DNA of 64,000 nt. Source: Rufibacter hautae (lineage in GTDB: Bacteria; Bacteroidota; Bacteroidia; Cytophagales; Hymenobacteraceae). Location: positions 1,116,001-1,180,000 of the forward strand of contig NZ_VKKY01000003.1 of NCBI RefSeq assembly GCF_008271695.1. The letters are read 5' to 3'. Position numbers and translations under genes: made by a program. The number at the start of each line of letters is the position of its first letter. Position 1 is the first letter of the stretch. This document shows positions 44,901 to 53,764 of this stretch, in pieces. The notes beneath the pieces were generated by a model. The model was given only the letters and a program-made list of their open reading frames with translations. It searched no databases and was not told the DNA's origin.

Positions 44901-46963
44901 CGTTGATTCTAAGCTCGTTGGTGCACCTGTTCAAGACCGCTGATTTGCTCCGCTATACTGCCGTTGACCGCGCGGCTGCCCGCTGTTTCTGGGCTGTTTT
45001 CGCGAAAGAAGGCCAAAAACAGCTGTTCCATCACCAACTCAAAGGCGTAGGCACCATTCTGCAGGTCTTCCCCGACACGCACCAGTTTGACAACCTCAAA
45101 GCCGATTTACGGCGCGAACTGCAGGCGTTCCAGCAGGAGACAAGCTTGTTCCCAGAGGCAAATGCTGTGGCGGCAGGCGAGTACCTGTTCTATGAATTAA
45201 CCCGCGGCGACCAGTTTATCTCCAGCGCTCAGGCGGCTGAGTTGGTACAAGGTTTCCACCAGTACCTCACGGAGAAAAAGGCGTGGGGAATGTTTGACGC
45301 ATCGGTGCAGGCGCTGGATGAAAACAAAGTAGCGCAGGTAGAGCTGTTGCAGCATTGGTTGAAGGCGTATCTGTCGCAAGCTAACTTGACTCAAGAAACT
45401 GAATACGTACCCGAGGCGGCCGTGCTGCTTTTGTTACAGGAACTGAAGCCAAAGCAGATTGTACACGCCAACCTGCGCGAGACCTTGGCGGGCATGCAGG
45501 GCAGCCATCCACTGTTGCAGGAGCAGCAATACCCGTTGCATTTCCACGGGTTCCAACAGAAGCTGCAGAGTTATGAAACGCAGGTGGTGCAGCAGTTTAA
45601 ATCTTTCCACGAGCTGAAGCACCAGATGACCGCTGCGTTTGAGGAGGAGTTGCGCTTACAGGAATTCAAGCCGCGGGTGATGTCGTCGTTCGTACGGAAC
45701 AAGCTGATTGACCAAGTGTATCTGCCGCTCATCGGTGCGAACCTGGCCAAGCAGATGGGCACCGCGGGCGAAACCAAGCGTACCGATTTGATGGGCATGT
45801 TGCTGTTGTTGTCGCCGCCGGGTTACGGCAAGACCACGCTCATGGAGTACATTGCCAACCGTTTGGGCATCATCTTTATGAAAATTAACGGTCCGGCTAT
45901 TGGCCACCAAGTGACGGCGCTGGACCCCACCGAGGCACCCAACGCCGCCGCCAGAGAGGAACTGGAGAAGTTGAACCTGTCCTTCGAGATGGGCGACAAC
46001 GTCATGATCTACCTGGACGATATCCAGCACTGTAACCCTGAGTTCCTGCAGAAGTTCATCTCGCTCTGCGATGCCCAGCGTAAGATTGAGGGCGTGTACA
46101 AAGGCCGCAGCCGTACCTATGATTTCAGGGGCAAGAAAGTGTGCGTGGTCATGGCGGGTAACCCGTACACCGAGACCGGCGACAAGTTCCGCATCCCGGA
46201 CATGTTGGCTAACCGCGCCGACATCTACAACCTGGGTGACATCATTGGCGACACCGAAGACGTGTTCAAGCTGAGTTACCTGGAGAACTCCCTTACCTCC
46301 AACGCGGTGCTGGCGAAACTGAGTGCCAAGAGCCAGAAAGATGTGTACGCACTGGTAAAGCTGGCTGAAACCGGCAGCAATGAGGGCATGGAACTTGAAG
46401 GCAACCACACCGCCGCCGAAATCAGCGAATACGTGGCGGTGCTAAAGAAGCTCCTATCCATCCGCGACGTAATTCTAAAGGTGAACCTGGAGTACATCCG
46501 GTCCGCCGCCCAAGCCGACGAGTACCGCACTGAGCCGCCGTTCAAACTGCAGGGCTCTTACCGGAACATGAACAAACTCGCCGAGAAGGTGATGTCCATC
46601 ATGAACGACCAGGAATTGCATACACTCATTCTGTCGCACTACCAGTCCGAATCGCAAACGCTCACTACCGGTGCCGAAGCGAATATGCTCAAGTTCAAGC
46701 AGCTCATCGGCGTAGCTACCGCAGAAGAAGCCCAGCGCTGGGAAGACATCAAAGCCGCCTTCGTGCGGAACAACAAGTTGAAAGGATTCGGAGGCGGCAA
46801 CCAGGTAGGGCAGGTGCTGGCGCAGATGGAGAACATCTCGGACGGTCTGGCCGGGATTAAGCAGGTGCTAGGAGAGAGGCAGGCGGAGAAGGTGTTGTTG
46901 CCGCCAACCAGTCCTTTCGCAAATCGAGAGGGAAACTTCGCAGCATGCTTTAGGCTATTTTGA
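41936..46963 (+). CDS. Giant AAA-family ATPase (so-called DNA repair ATPase)
   Basis: A 1675-residue protein. The N-terminal ~430 residues are beta-rich, followed by several hundred residues of coiled coil and helices (~480-900). The AAA core is near the C-terminus: Walker A SPPGYGKTT (1293-1301), Walker B MIYLDD (1357-1362), and a sensor-1 region VVMAGNP with N1409, most like MoxR-type AAA proteins. Databases often name such proteins DNA repair ATPase, but nothing here shows a DNA role. Its place beside flotillin and PspA-like genes fits an ATP-driven remodeller of a membrane complex, as MoxR-type or Vps4 ATPases do for other partners (inference). Confidence 0.85.
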   Translation: MAQEPVTSNPTVTPSVQLEGGTYEILRNRLTKSGGELRGLLDQLNLERKEVFGAIETKLLTTERVTTEHNCVPWDMVPVGDQMLFGYNVHLGLKTEVELSDVFSVYAYQNHAFQQQGLELINEAAFADEFQKLYKYYKNTQFVKFAVQGVHLFMVFRIGKGVNDIKTFKWALQGGKLTYLDNRSDHEYAFPNQHDFAWKRVTREAHRKGKHPHISIEDKVFVETIGGDLTIKVEDNTDTGQGIYSEPVEDKDQTLDDSELYYALIGNLILLKIRPYRENHYRYIVYNAKLKEARRIDAIQDCCVFLPEDQGIIYAYGYYLQTGEFKSFDNGLQEMLFEKRIASPNGEDFLYVFYNKQSGVYLLLSYNLITQKIESPIICHGYAIYENGELCYFRGDEEPKKHHALQIWQTPYIGSNFTIPVTKESFLYKIGNKEIVRAMAECTEILTLVNKEDSYDNLYLDLIKGTTDLLDSYHWLNKKETFELAQPLSAIRQTATAAVEEFEKVISIRKSTQAQVEQVLGSADALLSQLKAHSNGHINDFVKSLADLRSVRGEVISLKELRYADVTRIETYEAQLQTFNQDLANQTVDLLLKPDALVPYEQRVAEITASIDQIGKVVEADATEKEISGVSAELEMLIEIVSNLKIEDATQTTRIVDTISTIYASFNKTKATLKRKRQELLSVEGQAEFNAQIKLISQSVINFLDVCDTPQKCDEYLTKLMVQLEELEGRFSEFDAFLEIIADKREEIYSAFESKKVALQEARNKRATTLQQAADRILKAVQSRLSKLATVAEINGYFASDLMMEKVRTTVDELLAMGDTVKADAIQSRLKTLREDAVRQLKDKSELFVDGQNVLKFGTHHFTVNTQPLELSIVHRDDAMYYHLTGTSFFEKITDERFVSFRPVWEQSLISENNQVYRAEYLAFQILQAAQVARNTSATAEAQEGSLQLLTLDQLHQLPQPELIEYVQRFMAVRFNEGYLKGVHDHDAALILSSLVHLFKTADLLRYTAVDRAAARCFWAVFAKEGQKQLFHHQLKGVGTILQVFPDTHQFDNLKADLRRELQAFQQETSLFPEANAVAAGEYLFYELTRGDQFISSAQAAELVQGFHQYLTEKKAWGMFDASVQALDENKVAQVELLQHWLKAYLSQANLTQETEYVPEAAVLLLLQELKPKQIVHANLRETLAGMQGSHPLLQEQQYPLHFHGFQQKLQSYETQVVQQFKSFHELKHQMTAAFEEELRLQEFKPRVMSSFVRNKLIDQVYLPLIGANLAKQMGTAGETKRTDLMGMLLLLSPPGYGKTTLMEYIANRLGIIFMKINGPAIGHQVTALDPTEAPNAAAREELEKLNLSFEMGDNVMIYLDDIQHCNPEFLQKFISLCDAQRKIEGVYKGRSRTYDFRGKKVCVVMAGNPYTETGDKFRIPDMLANRADIYNLGDIIGDTEDVFKLSYLENSLTSNAVLAKLSAKSQKDVYALVKLAETGSNEGMELEGNHTAAEISEYVAVLKKLLSIRDVILKVNLEYIRSAAQADEYRTEPPFKLQGSYRNMNKLAEKVMSIMNDQELHTLILSHYQSESQTLTTGAEANMLKFKQLIGVATAEEAQRWEDIKAAFVRNNKLKGFGGGNQVGQVLAQMENISDGLAGIKQVLGERQAEKVLLPPTSPFANREGNFAACFRLF

Positions 46964-47201
46964 AGAAGTAAAGGTGCAAGTGAACGCGCAATACCACAGA
47001 TTCTTCAGGAAAGTGCTGATAGTAGAGACACTCGTGGGAGTTACGCATACTATGAGTTCTTTTGTGCTTACGATTTTGGTTAGGTGTTGCGCGAGGAGGC
47101 TGACGCAGACGATTCTTACAACAACATCATACGTCTTTTTAGTCAAAAATTCATAAGTGCTAGTTAATTCTGTTTAGGAGCTGTTTTATAGAAAAGAGAC
47201 T

Positions 47202-47253
47202 AAAAACAGTCAAGGCTCACAGGTTTAAAATCCTGTGAGCCTTGACTGTTTTT
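47202..47253. terminator. 22-bp perfect hairpin between convergent genes
   Basis: Arms 47202-47223 and 47232-47253 are exact inverted repeats (core CAAGGCTCACAGG) with an eight-base loop and A/T tracts at both ends. It overlaps the stop codon of the minus-strand DUF418 gene. Confidence 0.85.
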
Positions 47254-48616
47254 ACTCCTGCTCTTCCTCTTTCCGCATAGGCTGAAGCTGTCTATAGGTG
47301 AGGCTTCGCCATAGCCATTCCAGCGGACCAAATCGATAATGTTTCAGCCAAATAGGGCTGATGATGAGTTGCACCAGCCAAATTCCCGCTACTACATAAT
47401 AGAGTTGGTAATACTCTAGCTCAGCAAAGTAGTTCAGGCCGTAACCGAAGAAGATGAGCGTACAGAAAACAGTTTGCATGATGTAATTGGTGAATGCCAT
47501 TTGTCCTACAGCCGCCAGTCGGCGCATAACGCCCTGGGCTATCCCAGATTTCAGGAGAAGAATCACAGCGGCCACATGTGCCATCACCAATAGAATTCGC
47601 TGTACAGGGTAAATTAGTCCCATCCAGTTGATAGGGGTCACTTCCATGCGGGCAAGCCAAGGGGCTACGTTGGCTCCAATCAAGTAGTCCATTTTATAGT
47701 AATTGAAGATCACCAAGGCCAGTCCTACCGCATAGCCAACCAGCATGACATACCAATAATTGCGCTTAGACCATTGACCAGTAAGAAAACCCCATTTGAA
47801 CAGGGCCATTCCTAGCAGCATCAGAGCCAAGACATCACCTATGCTGAACAACAGGTACTTGGTTTGCCCATCCCATGCCTTAGGCCTTACATATTTTGCT
47901 ACATCAGAGTAAGAGGATTTCATAAGCCGGGTGTTTTCGGCAACCTCGGCTTTGTTGGGGATGCGTTCTTTCTCAATGGCCCGCCATTCTACCAGTGCTT
48001 TCTTTTGAGTAGGCGAAAGGGCTTTCTGTTGGGTTTGGGCAGTAACGGCATCTTTGTAGGCCAACCGTTTCTCTCGTATATTCTGGTAGAACAAGGTACC
48101 CGCCACAAACCCGAAAATGGCTACCAAGGGTACACCCATGGCCATGTATTTGGGTTTCATTTTCCTAAACAGAAAGGCGAGCATGCCAATTAGCCCGTAA
48201 AAGTACAGGATGTCGCCCAACCAAAGGGTAAGGTGCGCGTGCATGAGCCCGAAGATCACCAGCCAGCCCATCCGTTGAAAGAAGAGTGCTTTAAAGGGCT
48301 GACCGCTCTCTTCCTTGCGGGAAGTGAAAAGCAGAATTCCTGCGCCAAACACAATGGAGAACAACGCCCTCATCTTACCTTCAAACAGAATGGTAACAAC
48401 GGTTAGCGTCCAGAAATTGGGGCTCGCTGGATCTTGGGCAAAAGACTTGGTGAAGTAATCTGGCATGGCAAAGTAAGGGATGTTCATGAGCAGAATGCCC
48501 AGGAGCGCAATGCCCCGCAGAACGTCTATACTTTGAATCCGGTCTTTTTGCAAGACAGGGGCAACAAGGGGCGGTGACTTTGGTATTTCAACGCTAAGGG
48601 TAACAGTTGATTCCAT
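47252..48616 (-). CDS. DUF418 domain membrane protein
   Basis: A 454-residue inner membrane protein with about nine to ten hydrophobic segments. The N-terminal signature RIQSIDVLRGIALLGILLMNI and the C-terminal region FTNYIMQTVFCTLIFFGYGL with HYRFGPLEWLWRSLTY are typical of DUF418 proteins (YeiB family), which are related to acyltransferase-3-like membrane proteins and are of unknown biochemical role, though a transport or acyl-transfer function is sometimes proposed. The start at 48616 (MESTVTLSVEI) avoids 24 upstream codons. It is a single-gene unit. Confidence 0.88.
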   Translation of the reverse strand: MESTVTLSVEIPKSPPLVAPVLQKDRIQSIDVLRGIALLGILLMNIPYFAMPDYFTKSFAQDPASPNFWTLTVVTILFEGKMRALFSIVFGAGILLFTSRKEESGQPFKALFFQRMGWLVIFGLMHAHLTLWLGDILYFYGLIGMLAFLFRKMKPKYMAMGVPLVAIFGFVAGTLFYQNIREKRLAYKDAVTAQTQQKALSPTQKKALVEWRAIEKERIPNKAEVAENTRLMKSSYSDVAKYVRPKAWDGQTKYLLFSIGDVLALMLLGMALFKWGFLTGQWSKRNYWYVMLVGYAVGLALVIFNYYKMDYLIGANVAPWLARMEVTPINWMGLIYPVQRILLVMAHVAAVILLLKSGIAQGVMRRLAAVGQMAFTNYIMQTVFCTLIFFGYGLNYFAELEYYQLYYVVAGIWLVQLIISPIWLKHYRFGPLEWLWRSLTYRQLQPMRKEEEQE

Positions 48617-49151
48617 AGACTTTTTGAAAAAACTAGAGCATAAGAGAGTTTTAAGGAATAGATCAGTATTATACAGGAGCCTATGCAAAGAGTAAAAAGG
48701 CTATTGGGTAAGTTGTGAAGGGGATATTGGAGTATAAATACCTTTAGAGGGAAAGTAAAAGGTAAGTAGAGTATTGAATATAATTTGTAATATTTTAATT
48801 AAATATAAAACTAAATAATGGGTATCAAAGGAAAATAGTAAGAGAATACAAATTTGTTAAAAACTACTTCTTGCTGCAGTAGCTAAGTAAGTGGTAAACT
48901 GATTTGAGATATTACCTCTTAGGTACAATTCAAACGAAGTTGAGGCTTACTCTTGAGGAGGAGATTAGCTGTGAGCTCATGTATGGGTTATCCTCCTTCA
49001 TGGTAAGGTAAGGACCGGAGAATGTCTGTTTTGTGGCTCTTTTTGAAAGAACTGCTGCTAAACGGAAATTTTCCTAACAGCATCAAATCCCGCTAATATC
49101 CCTTAAATTGTCAGGTCAATAACTGAAACTATTTTCCGTTTAGCACCTGAT
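48617..49151. other. AT-rich intergenic region
   Basis: 535 bp between divergent genes. It is AT-rich (48720-48860) and has a degenerate family palindrome near 49030-49076. No gene or clear promoter pair was identified, though both flanking genes must have promoters here. Confidence 0.5.
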
Positions 49152-50645
49152 ATGGATTTAACTGAACCGAGGATCCCGGAAGCGCCAACGGCTACGGGAC
49201 ACCCCAAGCAGCTCTACATGCTCTTCTTCACCGAGATGTGGGAGCGTTTCTCTTTCTATGGCATGAAGGCCCTGCTGCTGGCCTACATGATCTCTGAACT
49301 TAAGTTTGATGAACCAAAAGGCTACGCCATTTTAGGCTCCTACGCTGCTTTGGTGTACACCATGCCCATGTTCGGCGGCATGATGTCTGACCGGTTTCTG
49401 GGCGGGCGCAAGGCGGTAATGTACGGCGGAATTCTCATGTCCATCGGGCATTTGGTTTTGGCGCTGCCCGAGGATTGGAGCTTCTTCTACGGCATGGCCT
49501 TCATCATCTGCGGAAACGGGTTCTTCAAGCCCAATATCTCCAGTTTGGTGGGCACGCTCTATTCAGACAATGACCCACGCAAAGACAGCGGCTTCTCCAT
49601 TTTCTACATGGGCATCAACATTGGGGCGGCCTTGGGTGGTTTGCTGTGCGGCTACGTGGGGCAGCAGATCAACTGGCATTACGGCTTCGGGTTGGCGGGA
49701 CTGTTCATGATTCTGGGGCTGGTGGTGTTCGCCATCGGGAAGAAGTCACTTGGCAACTATGGCTTGCCGCCAAATCCGGAGGACCTGAAAAAGCCAGTGT
49801 TCGCGGGCATCAGCAAGGAAGTGGTGATTTACGTGGCAACGCTGGCGGTGATTCCGGTGATTGTGGCGCTGTTCAACCGCTATGAGATCATGGACTTTAT
49901 CATGTTCGGGTTGGGGGCCTTGTCTATCCTGTACATTTTGTTCATCGCGTTCAAGATGGAGGCGGCGGCACGCTACAAGTTGTTTGCGGCATTGGTGCTC
50001 ATTGTGTTCTCGGCCTTGTTCTGGTCTTTCTATGAGCAGAACGCCGGATCGCTGAACCTCTTTGCCATGCGCAACGTGGACATGCATGTGATGGGCATAG
50101 AACTGCCGGCACTGGCGGTGAACAACTTCCTGCCGCCGGGCTGGGTGGTGGTGCTTAGCTTTTTCTTTGCCTGGCTCTGGCCCACGCTTAACCGCCGAGG
50201 CATTGAACCCAACACGCCTACCAAGTTCGGGTTGTCGTTTGTGCTGGTGGGGCTGGGTTTTTACGTGTTCTACCTGGGCTGCGTCACCAGCCAGGGCAGT
50301 GGCCTCATTCCGCTGTTCACCTTCATTGCCGGGTATTTCTTCATCATCTGCGGCGAAATGTGTATCTCACCCATCGGGTTGTCTATGATCACCAAACTGT
50401 CGCCGGCCCGCATTGTGGCCATGATGATGGGGATCTGGTTTTTCGCGAGCGCGGTAGGGGAGTTCCTGGCCAGCAAGATTGGGGCGCTCATGAGCGTGCC
50501 GCAGAATGTGGTGGACAATCCGGTGCTTTCCTTGCCCTATTATGCCCAGATCCTGAACCAGATCGGGCTGTGGTCTTTGGGTATTGGGGTGGTGCTGATT
50601 CTGTTCAGCCGGGTTATCCGGAAGTGGATGGGCGAGGTGCGCTAG
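49152..50645 (+). CDS. POT/PTR-family proton-dependent peptide transporter
   Basis: A 497-residue inner membrane transporter of the major facilitator superfamily that imports di- and tripeptides with protons. Family signatures are the TM1 motif EMWERFSFYGMKA (ExxERFxYY-like proton-coupling site), DRFLGGRKAVMYGG in the loop after TM2, FFKPNISS, and FSIFYMGINIGAALGG. Around 12-14 membrane segments are predicted by eye. It could take up the products of peptidases encoded nearby (M14 at 28777, S9 at 53981), although it has its own terminator. Confidence 0.92.
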   Translation: MDLTEPRIPEAPTATGHPKQLYMLFFTEMWERFSFYGMKALLLAYMISELKFDEPKGYAILGSYAALVYTMPMFGGMMSDRFLGGRKAVMYGGILMSIGHLVLALPEDWSFFYGMAFIICGNGFFKPNISSLVGTLYSDNDPRKDSGFSIFYMGINIGAALGGLLCGYVGQQINWHYGFGLAGLFMILGLVVFAIGKKSLGNYGLPPNPEDLKKPVFAGISKEVVIYVATLAVIPVIVALFNRYEIMDFIMFGLGALSILYILFIAFKMEAAARYKLFAALVLIVFSALFWSFYEQNAGSLNLFAMRNVDMHVMGIELPALAVNNFLPPGWVVVLSFFFAWLWPTLNRRGIEPNTPTKFGLSFVLVGLGFYVFYLGCVTSQGSGLIPLFTFIAGYFFIICGEMCISPIGLSMITKLSPARIVAMMMGIWFFASAVGEFLASKIGALMSVPQNVVDNPVLSLPYYAQILNQIGLWSLGIGVVLILFSRVIRKWMGEVR

Positions 50646-50665
50646 AATCCTAAAAACGAGCTGAA

Positions 50666-50704
50666 AACGGGAGCCGGAATTTTTTTCGGCTCCCGTTCTT
50701 TTTT
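50666..50704 (+). terminator. Rho-independent terminator
   Basis: A perfect 11-bp stem AACGGGAGCCG/CGGCTCCCGTT followed by a T-tract, 20 bp after the peptide transporter stop. Confidence 0.88.
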
Positions 50705-50745
50705 CTAACTTACCGGTACCTTCCACACCTAACCACGACCGAACG

Positions 50746-51252
50746 ATGGAGTTAAACCAAAAGCTACTGCGGCAGTTTGAAGAGGAGGCTGCCAAATCCA
50801 GGAAGATGCTGGAACGGGTGCCCGAGGAGCACTTTGACTGGAAGCCGCACGCCAAAAGCATGTCGCTGAAAACGCTGGCGGCTCACTTAGCCGAGTTGCC
50901 CGGCATGTTCATTGCCACTGCCTTGAAGACCGAGGAAATAGATTTTAATCCGGATACCTATAAGCCTTTCGCTGGTACCACGCACCAGGAGTTAATGGCT
51001 CATTTTGAGGAAAACTACCAGAAAGCAGTGAAAGCTTTGAATGACACCAACGTGGTGGAGATTGCTAAAATCTGGACGCTGCGCAGTAGTGGGCACGTGA
51101 TTTTCTCCTTACCAAAGCAGGTGGTCATCCGGAACCTGGCCATGAACCACATCATCCACCATCGGGGGCAATTGAGCGTGTACCTTCGGCTGCTGGATGT
51201 TCCGGTGCCCGGCATGTACGGCCCCACCGCCGATGAGAAGTGGGGAAGCTGA
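50746..51252 (+). CDS. DinB-family protein
   Basis: A 168-residue four-helix-bundle protein of the DinB/YfiT-like superfamily, which includes metal-dependent thiol transferases and damage-inducible proteins. The three-histidine metal site is represented by AAHLAEL and NHIIHHRGQLSVYLR. The C-terminal VPGMYGP is typical. The actual reaction is unknown; bacillithiol-type S-transferase activity has been described for some relatives. It lies between two terminators. Confidence 0.88.
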   Translation: MELNQKLLRQFEEEAAKSRKMLERVPEEHFDWKPHAKSMSLKTLAAHLAELPGMFIATALKTEEIDFNPDTYKPFAGTTHQELMAHFEENYQKAVKALNDTNVVEIAKIWTLRSSGHVIFSLPKQVVIRNLAMNHIIHHRGQLSVYLRLLDVPVPGMYGPTADEKWGS

Positions 51253-51282
51253 TCAGATGAATTTATAACGATGTATCCAACG

Positions 51283-51324
51283 GCTGTTTTGGAGCCGTTT
51301 TCAGAAAATCGGCTCCAAAACAGC
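51283..51324. terminator. Terminator, GGCCTGTTTT-like palindrome family
   Basis: Arms GCTGTTTTGGAGCCG and CGGCTCCAAAACAGC pair exactly over 15 bp around TTTTCAGAAAAT, 31 bp after the DinB stop. Confidence 0.8.
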
Positions 51325-51351
51325 TTTCCTTTTGTCAGAAACGTACTGTCC

Positions 51352-52278
51352 ATGAAAAAAATGATTCTTCTGCTCGCGCTGGCGGGCTTTTCCTTGGCCG
51401 CCAGCAGCCAATCTAAACCTATGGAAATACCGCTATACGAAGGCAAGATCCCCAATGAAGTGCCCGGGCCAGACCAGGAGAAACGCGAGGTGAACCCGGA
51501 TAAAGTGGAGATGATTTCCCTGGTGCGCACGCCCACTCTCAGCGTTTACCTGCCGGCCAAAGGAAAGGCGAACGGCACTGCGGTGGTGATCTGCCCCGGC
51601 GGAGGATACTGGATACTGGCCTCGGGACACGAGGGGGCAGACGTAGCCCGCAAGTTCGCGGAGCAGGGGGTGACCGCCTTCGTGCTGAAGTACCGCCTCC
51701 CAGACCCCGCTATTACTTCCCAGCCCGAGATCACGCCGCTCCAGGATGCCCAGCGGGCGCTATACCTGGTGCGCAAACGGGCGAAGGAATGGAACGTGAA
51801 TCCCCAGCGCGTGGGCATTCTGGGCTTCTCGGCGGGCGGGCACCTGGCCTCCACCGTTGGCACCCACTTCAACCAGTCCCAAATCCAGAACCCGGAGAAC
51901 TTATCCTTGCGGCCCGATTTCATGGTCTTGGTTTACCCGGTCATCAGCAGCGACCCAGCCTTTTGGCACCAAGGCTCGTTTGAGCGACTTTTGGGAAAAG
52001 AAGCCTCAAAAGAGAAGTTGCAGGCCTACTCCAACGAGCAGCAGGTGACCGCCCAAACTCCGCCTACCTTCCTGGTGCATGCCTCAGACGATGGCGCGGT
52101 GCCGGCGCAAAACAGCGTGGTCTTTTACCAGGCGCTGCTCAAGCACAAGATTCTCGGCGAGCTGCATATTTACCAAGGCGGCGGCCACGGTTTCGGGATG
52201 ATCAATCCCACCACCAAAGACCTGTGGTTTGAAAGATGCGTGAATTGGCTGGCCAGCAACAAGTTACTGGCTAAGTAG
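51352..52278 (+). CDS. Secreted alpha/beta hydrolase (esterase/acetylxylan-esterase-like)
   Basis: A 308-residue exported hydrolase. A signal peptide (1-~20, MKKMILLLALAGFSLAASSQ) precedes an alpha/beta hydrolase fold with oxyanion motif CPGGGYWILA, nucleophile S160 in GFSAGGHLAS, an acid in HASDDGAVP and the catalytic His in GGGHGFGM. It resembles BD-FAE/acetylxylan-esterase-like carbohydrate esterases of Bacteroidota, which deacetylate xylan or oligosaccharides; the exact substrate is not clear. The start at 51352 avoids the terminator hairpin, which lies inside the longer upstream frame. Confidence 0.87.
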   Translation: MKKMILLLALAGFSLAASSQSKPMEIPLYEGKIPNEVPGPDQEKREVNPDKVEMISLVRTPTLSVYLPAKGKANGTAVVICPGGGYWILASGHEGADVARKFAEQGVTAFVLKYRLPDPAITSQPEITPLQDAQRALYLVRKRAKEWNVNPQRVGILGFSAGGHLASTVGTHFNQSQIQNPENLSLRPDFMVLVYPVISSDPAFWHQGSFERLLGKEASKEKLQAYSNEQQVTAQTPPTFLVHASDDGAVPAQNSVVFYQALLKHKILGELHIYQGGGHGFGMINPTTKDLWFERCVNWLASNKLLAK

Positions 52279-52329
52279 CCGTAGTTGGATTATAAGTAGA
52301 AGGTGCTTTATTTTGCCCGGCCACACATC

Positions 52330-52400
52330 TACGTATTTACCGAAGCCGTATATACTTGAAAATAAAACCGCTGTTTTCAAGGAATCTGAATTAATACGTA
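52330..52400. promoter_or_regulatory. TACGTATTTAC and AATTAATACGTA motifs upstream of the desaturase
   Basis: TACGTATTTAC (52330-52340), CGTATATAC (52347-52355) and AATTAATACGTA (52389-52400) lie 95-165 bp upstream of the desaturase start. TTAATACGTA is identical to the site between the two CheB-type genes. Confidence 0.45.
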
Positions 52401-52494
52401 CAGAGAAAGCGTTACCTTTCAAAGATGTTATGGATTTGATTGACGATTTCCGTTGAGATAGCCCTATAGCTTGTTTTCAACTTTATCGTCCTTT

Positions 52495-53580
52495 ATGGCT
52501 ACACCCAAGTTTATTGCCCCTTCCACTTCCTTTTATGCTGAGTTAAAACGCCGGACCAACGCCTACTTTGAGCAGGAAGGCAGTCACCCCACCGGAAATT
52601 ATAAATTGTACATAAAAGCGGCGGTGCTGCTCTCCAGTTTGGTGCTTCTGTACGTGCACCTGGTGTTTTTCACCCCACCTATCTTGCTGGCTTTGCTGGA
52701 ATGCGTGCTCATTGGCGGGGTTACTGCGGCCATTGGGTTTAACATCATGCATGATGGCGGGCATGGCAGTTTCAGCCGCAAGAAGTGGGTGAATGAGCTC
52801 GCGGGTTTGACCCTGAACGTGTTGGGTGCCAACATCCACATGTGGACCACCAAGCACAACATCATCCACCATACCTATACCAACATTGACGGCGTGGATG
52901 ATGACCTAGATGCCAAGCCCTTCCTGCGCCTCTGCGAAAACCAGGAGCACTTGAAGCTGCACAAGTACCAGCATTACTACTTCTGGGGTGCCTACGCCAT
53001 GCTCTACATCTACTGGATTTTCTTCACCGATTATGTGAAGTATTTCACCCAAAAAGTAGGCGATATTCCCATCAAGAAAATGACCACCAAAGACCATTTC
53101 TCCTTCTGGGGATTCAAGGTGATGCACTTTATTTTGTTTGTGGTGGTGCCAATTTACACCGTTGGTTTCCTGCCTTGGTTGGTTGGGTTTCTGGTGTACG
53201 GTATGTTCACGGGGCTGGTGCTGAGCATTGTGTTCCAGTTGGCCCACACCGTGGAACACGCGCATTTCCCGATTCCTACGGAGTCTACGAACCGCATTGA
53301 GGACGAGTGGGCGCTGCACCAACTCAAAACCACCGCCAACTTCGCGACTAAGAACAAGGTTGTATCCTGGCTCACTGGTGGCCTGAACTTCCAGATTGAA
53401 CACCACCTGTTCCCCCGGATTTCGCATGTGCATTATCCGGCCATCAGTAAGATCATCAAGGAAGCCTGCGCCGAGTTCGGGGTGACCTACCATGAATACC
53501 CTAAGACCAGAACGGCCATCATGTCGCACATCTCGCATCTGAAGCAACTGGCGCTTCAGCCCGTTCTGGTGCAGCGGTAA
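52495..53580 (+). CDS. Membrane fatty acyl-CoA/lipid desaturase
   Basis: A 361-residue integral membrane di-iron desaturase that introduces a cis double bond into acyl chains and adjusts membrane fluidity. The three histidine boxes are intact: HDGGH (86-90), HNIIHH (121-126) and QIEHHLFPRISH near residue 300. Membrane helices flank the boxes. The C-terminal part matches front-end/delta-type desaturases with the Q-x-x-HH box (rather than H-x-x-HH). The start at 52495 (MATPKFIAPS) drops eight upstream codons. Upstream TACGTA sites link it to the signalling genes, fitting control by membrane or cold stress (inference). Confidence 0.92.
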   Translation: MATPKFIAPSTSFYAELKRRTNAYFEQEGSHPTGNYKLYIKAAVLLSSLVLLYVHLVFFTPPILLALLECVLIGGVTAAIGFNIMHDGGHGSFSRKKWVNELAGLTLNVLGANIHMWTTKHNIIHHTYTNIDGVDDDLDAKPFLRLCENQEHLKLHKYQHYYFWGAYAMLYIYWIFFTDYVKYFTQKVGDIPIKKMTTKDHFSFWGFKVMHFILFVVVPIYTVGFLPWLVGFLVYGMFTGLVLSIVFQLAHTVEHAHFPIPTESTNRIEDEWALHQLKTTANFATKNKVVSWLTGGLNFQIEHHLFPRISHVHYPAISKIIKEACAEFGVTYHEYPKTRTAIMSHISHLKQLALQPVLVQR

Positions 53581-53628
53581 AACATTCTTCGGGCTAAGGT
53601 GTTATCCTTTTAGCTAACTGTTTAGAAC

Positions 53629-53667
53629 AAGAATCCCGCCCTGGTTTCCAAGGCGGGATTCTTTTTT
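53629..53667 (+). terminator. Rho-independent terminator
   Basis: A perfect stem AAGAATCCCGCC/GGCGGGATTCTT with an 11-base loop and a run of T, ~50 bp after the desaturase. A family palindrome (ggctgttttaagaaaaacagg) follows directly. Confidence 0.88.
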
Positions 53668-53764
53668 ATGGCTGTTTTAAGAAAAACAGGTTCTAAACAG
53701 AAGTAGTCTTATTGAAATGTTGGGGCACCTCTTGTGGGTGTCCTTTTTGTTTTCACGCATTCCG

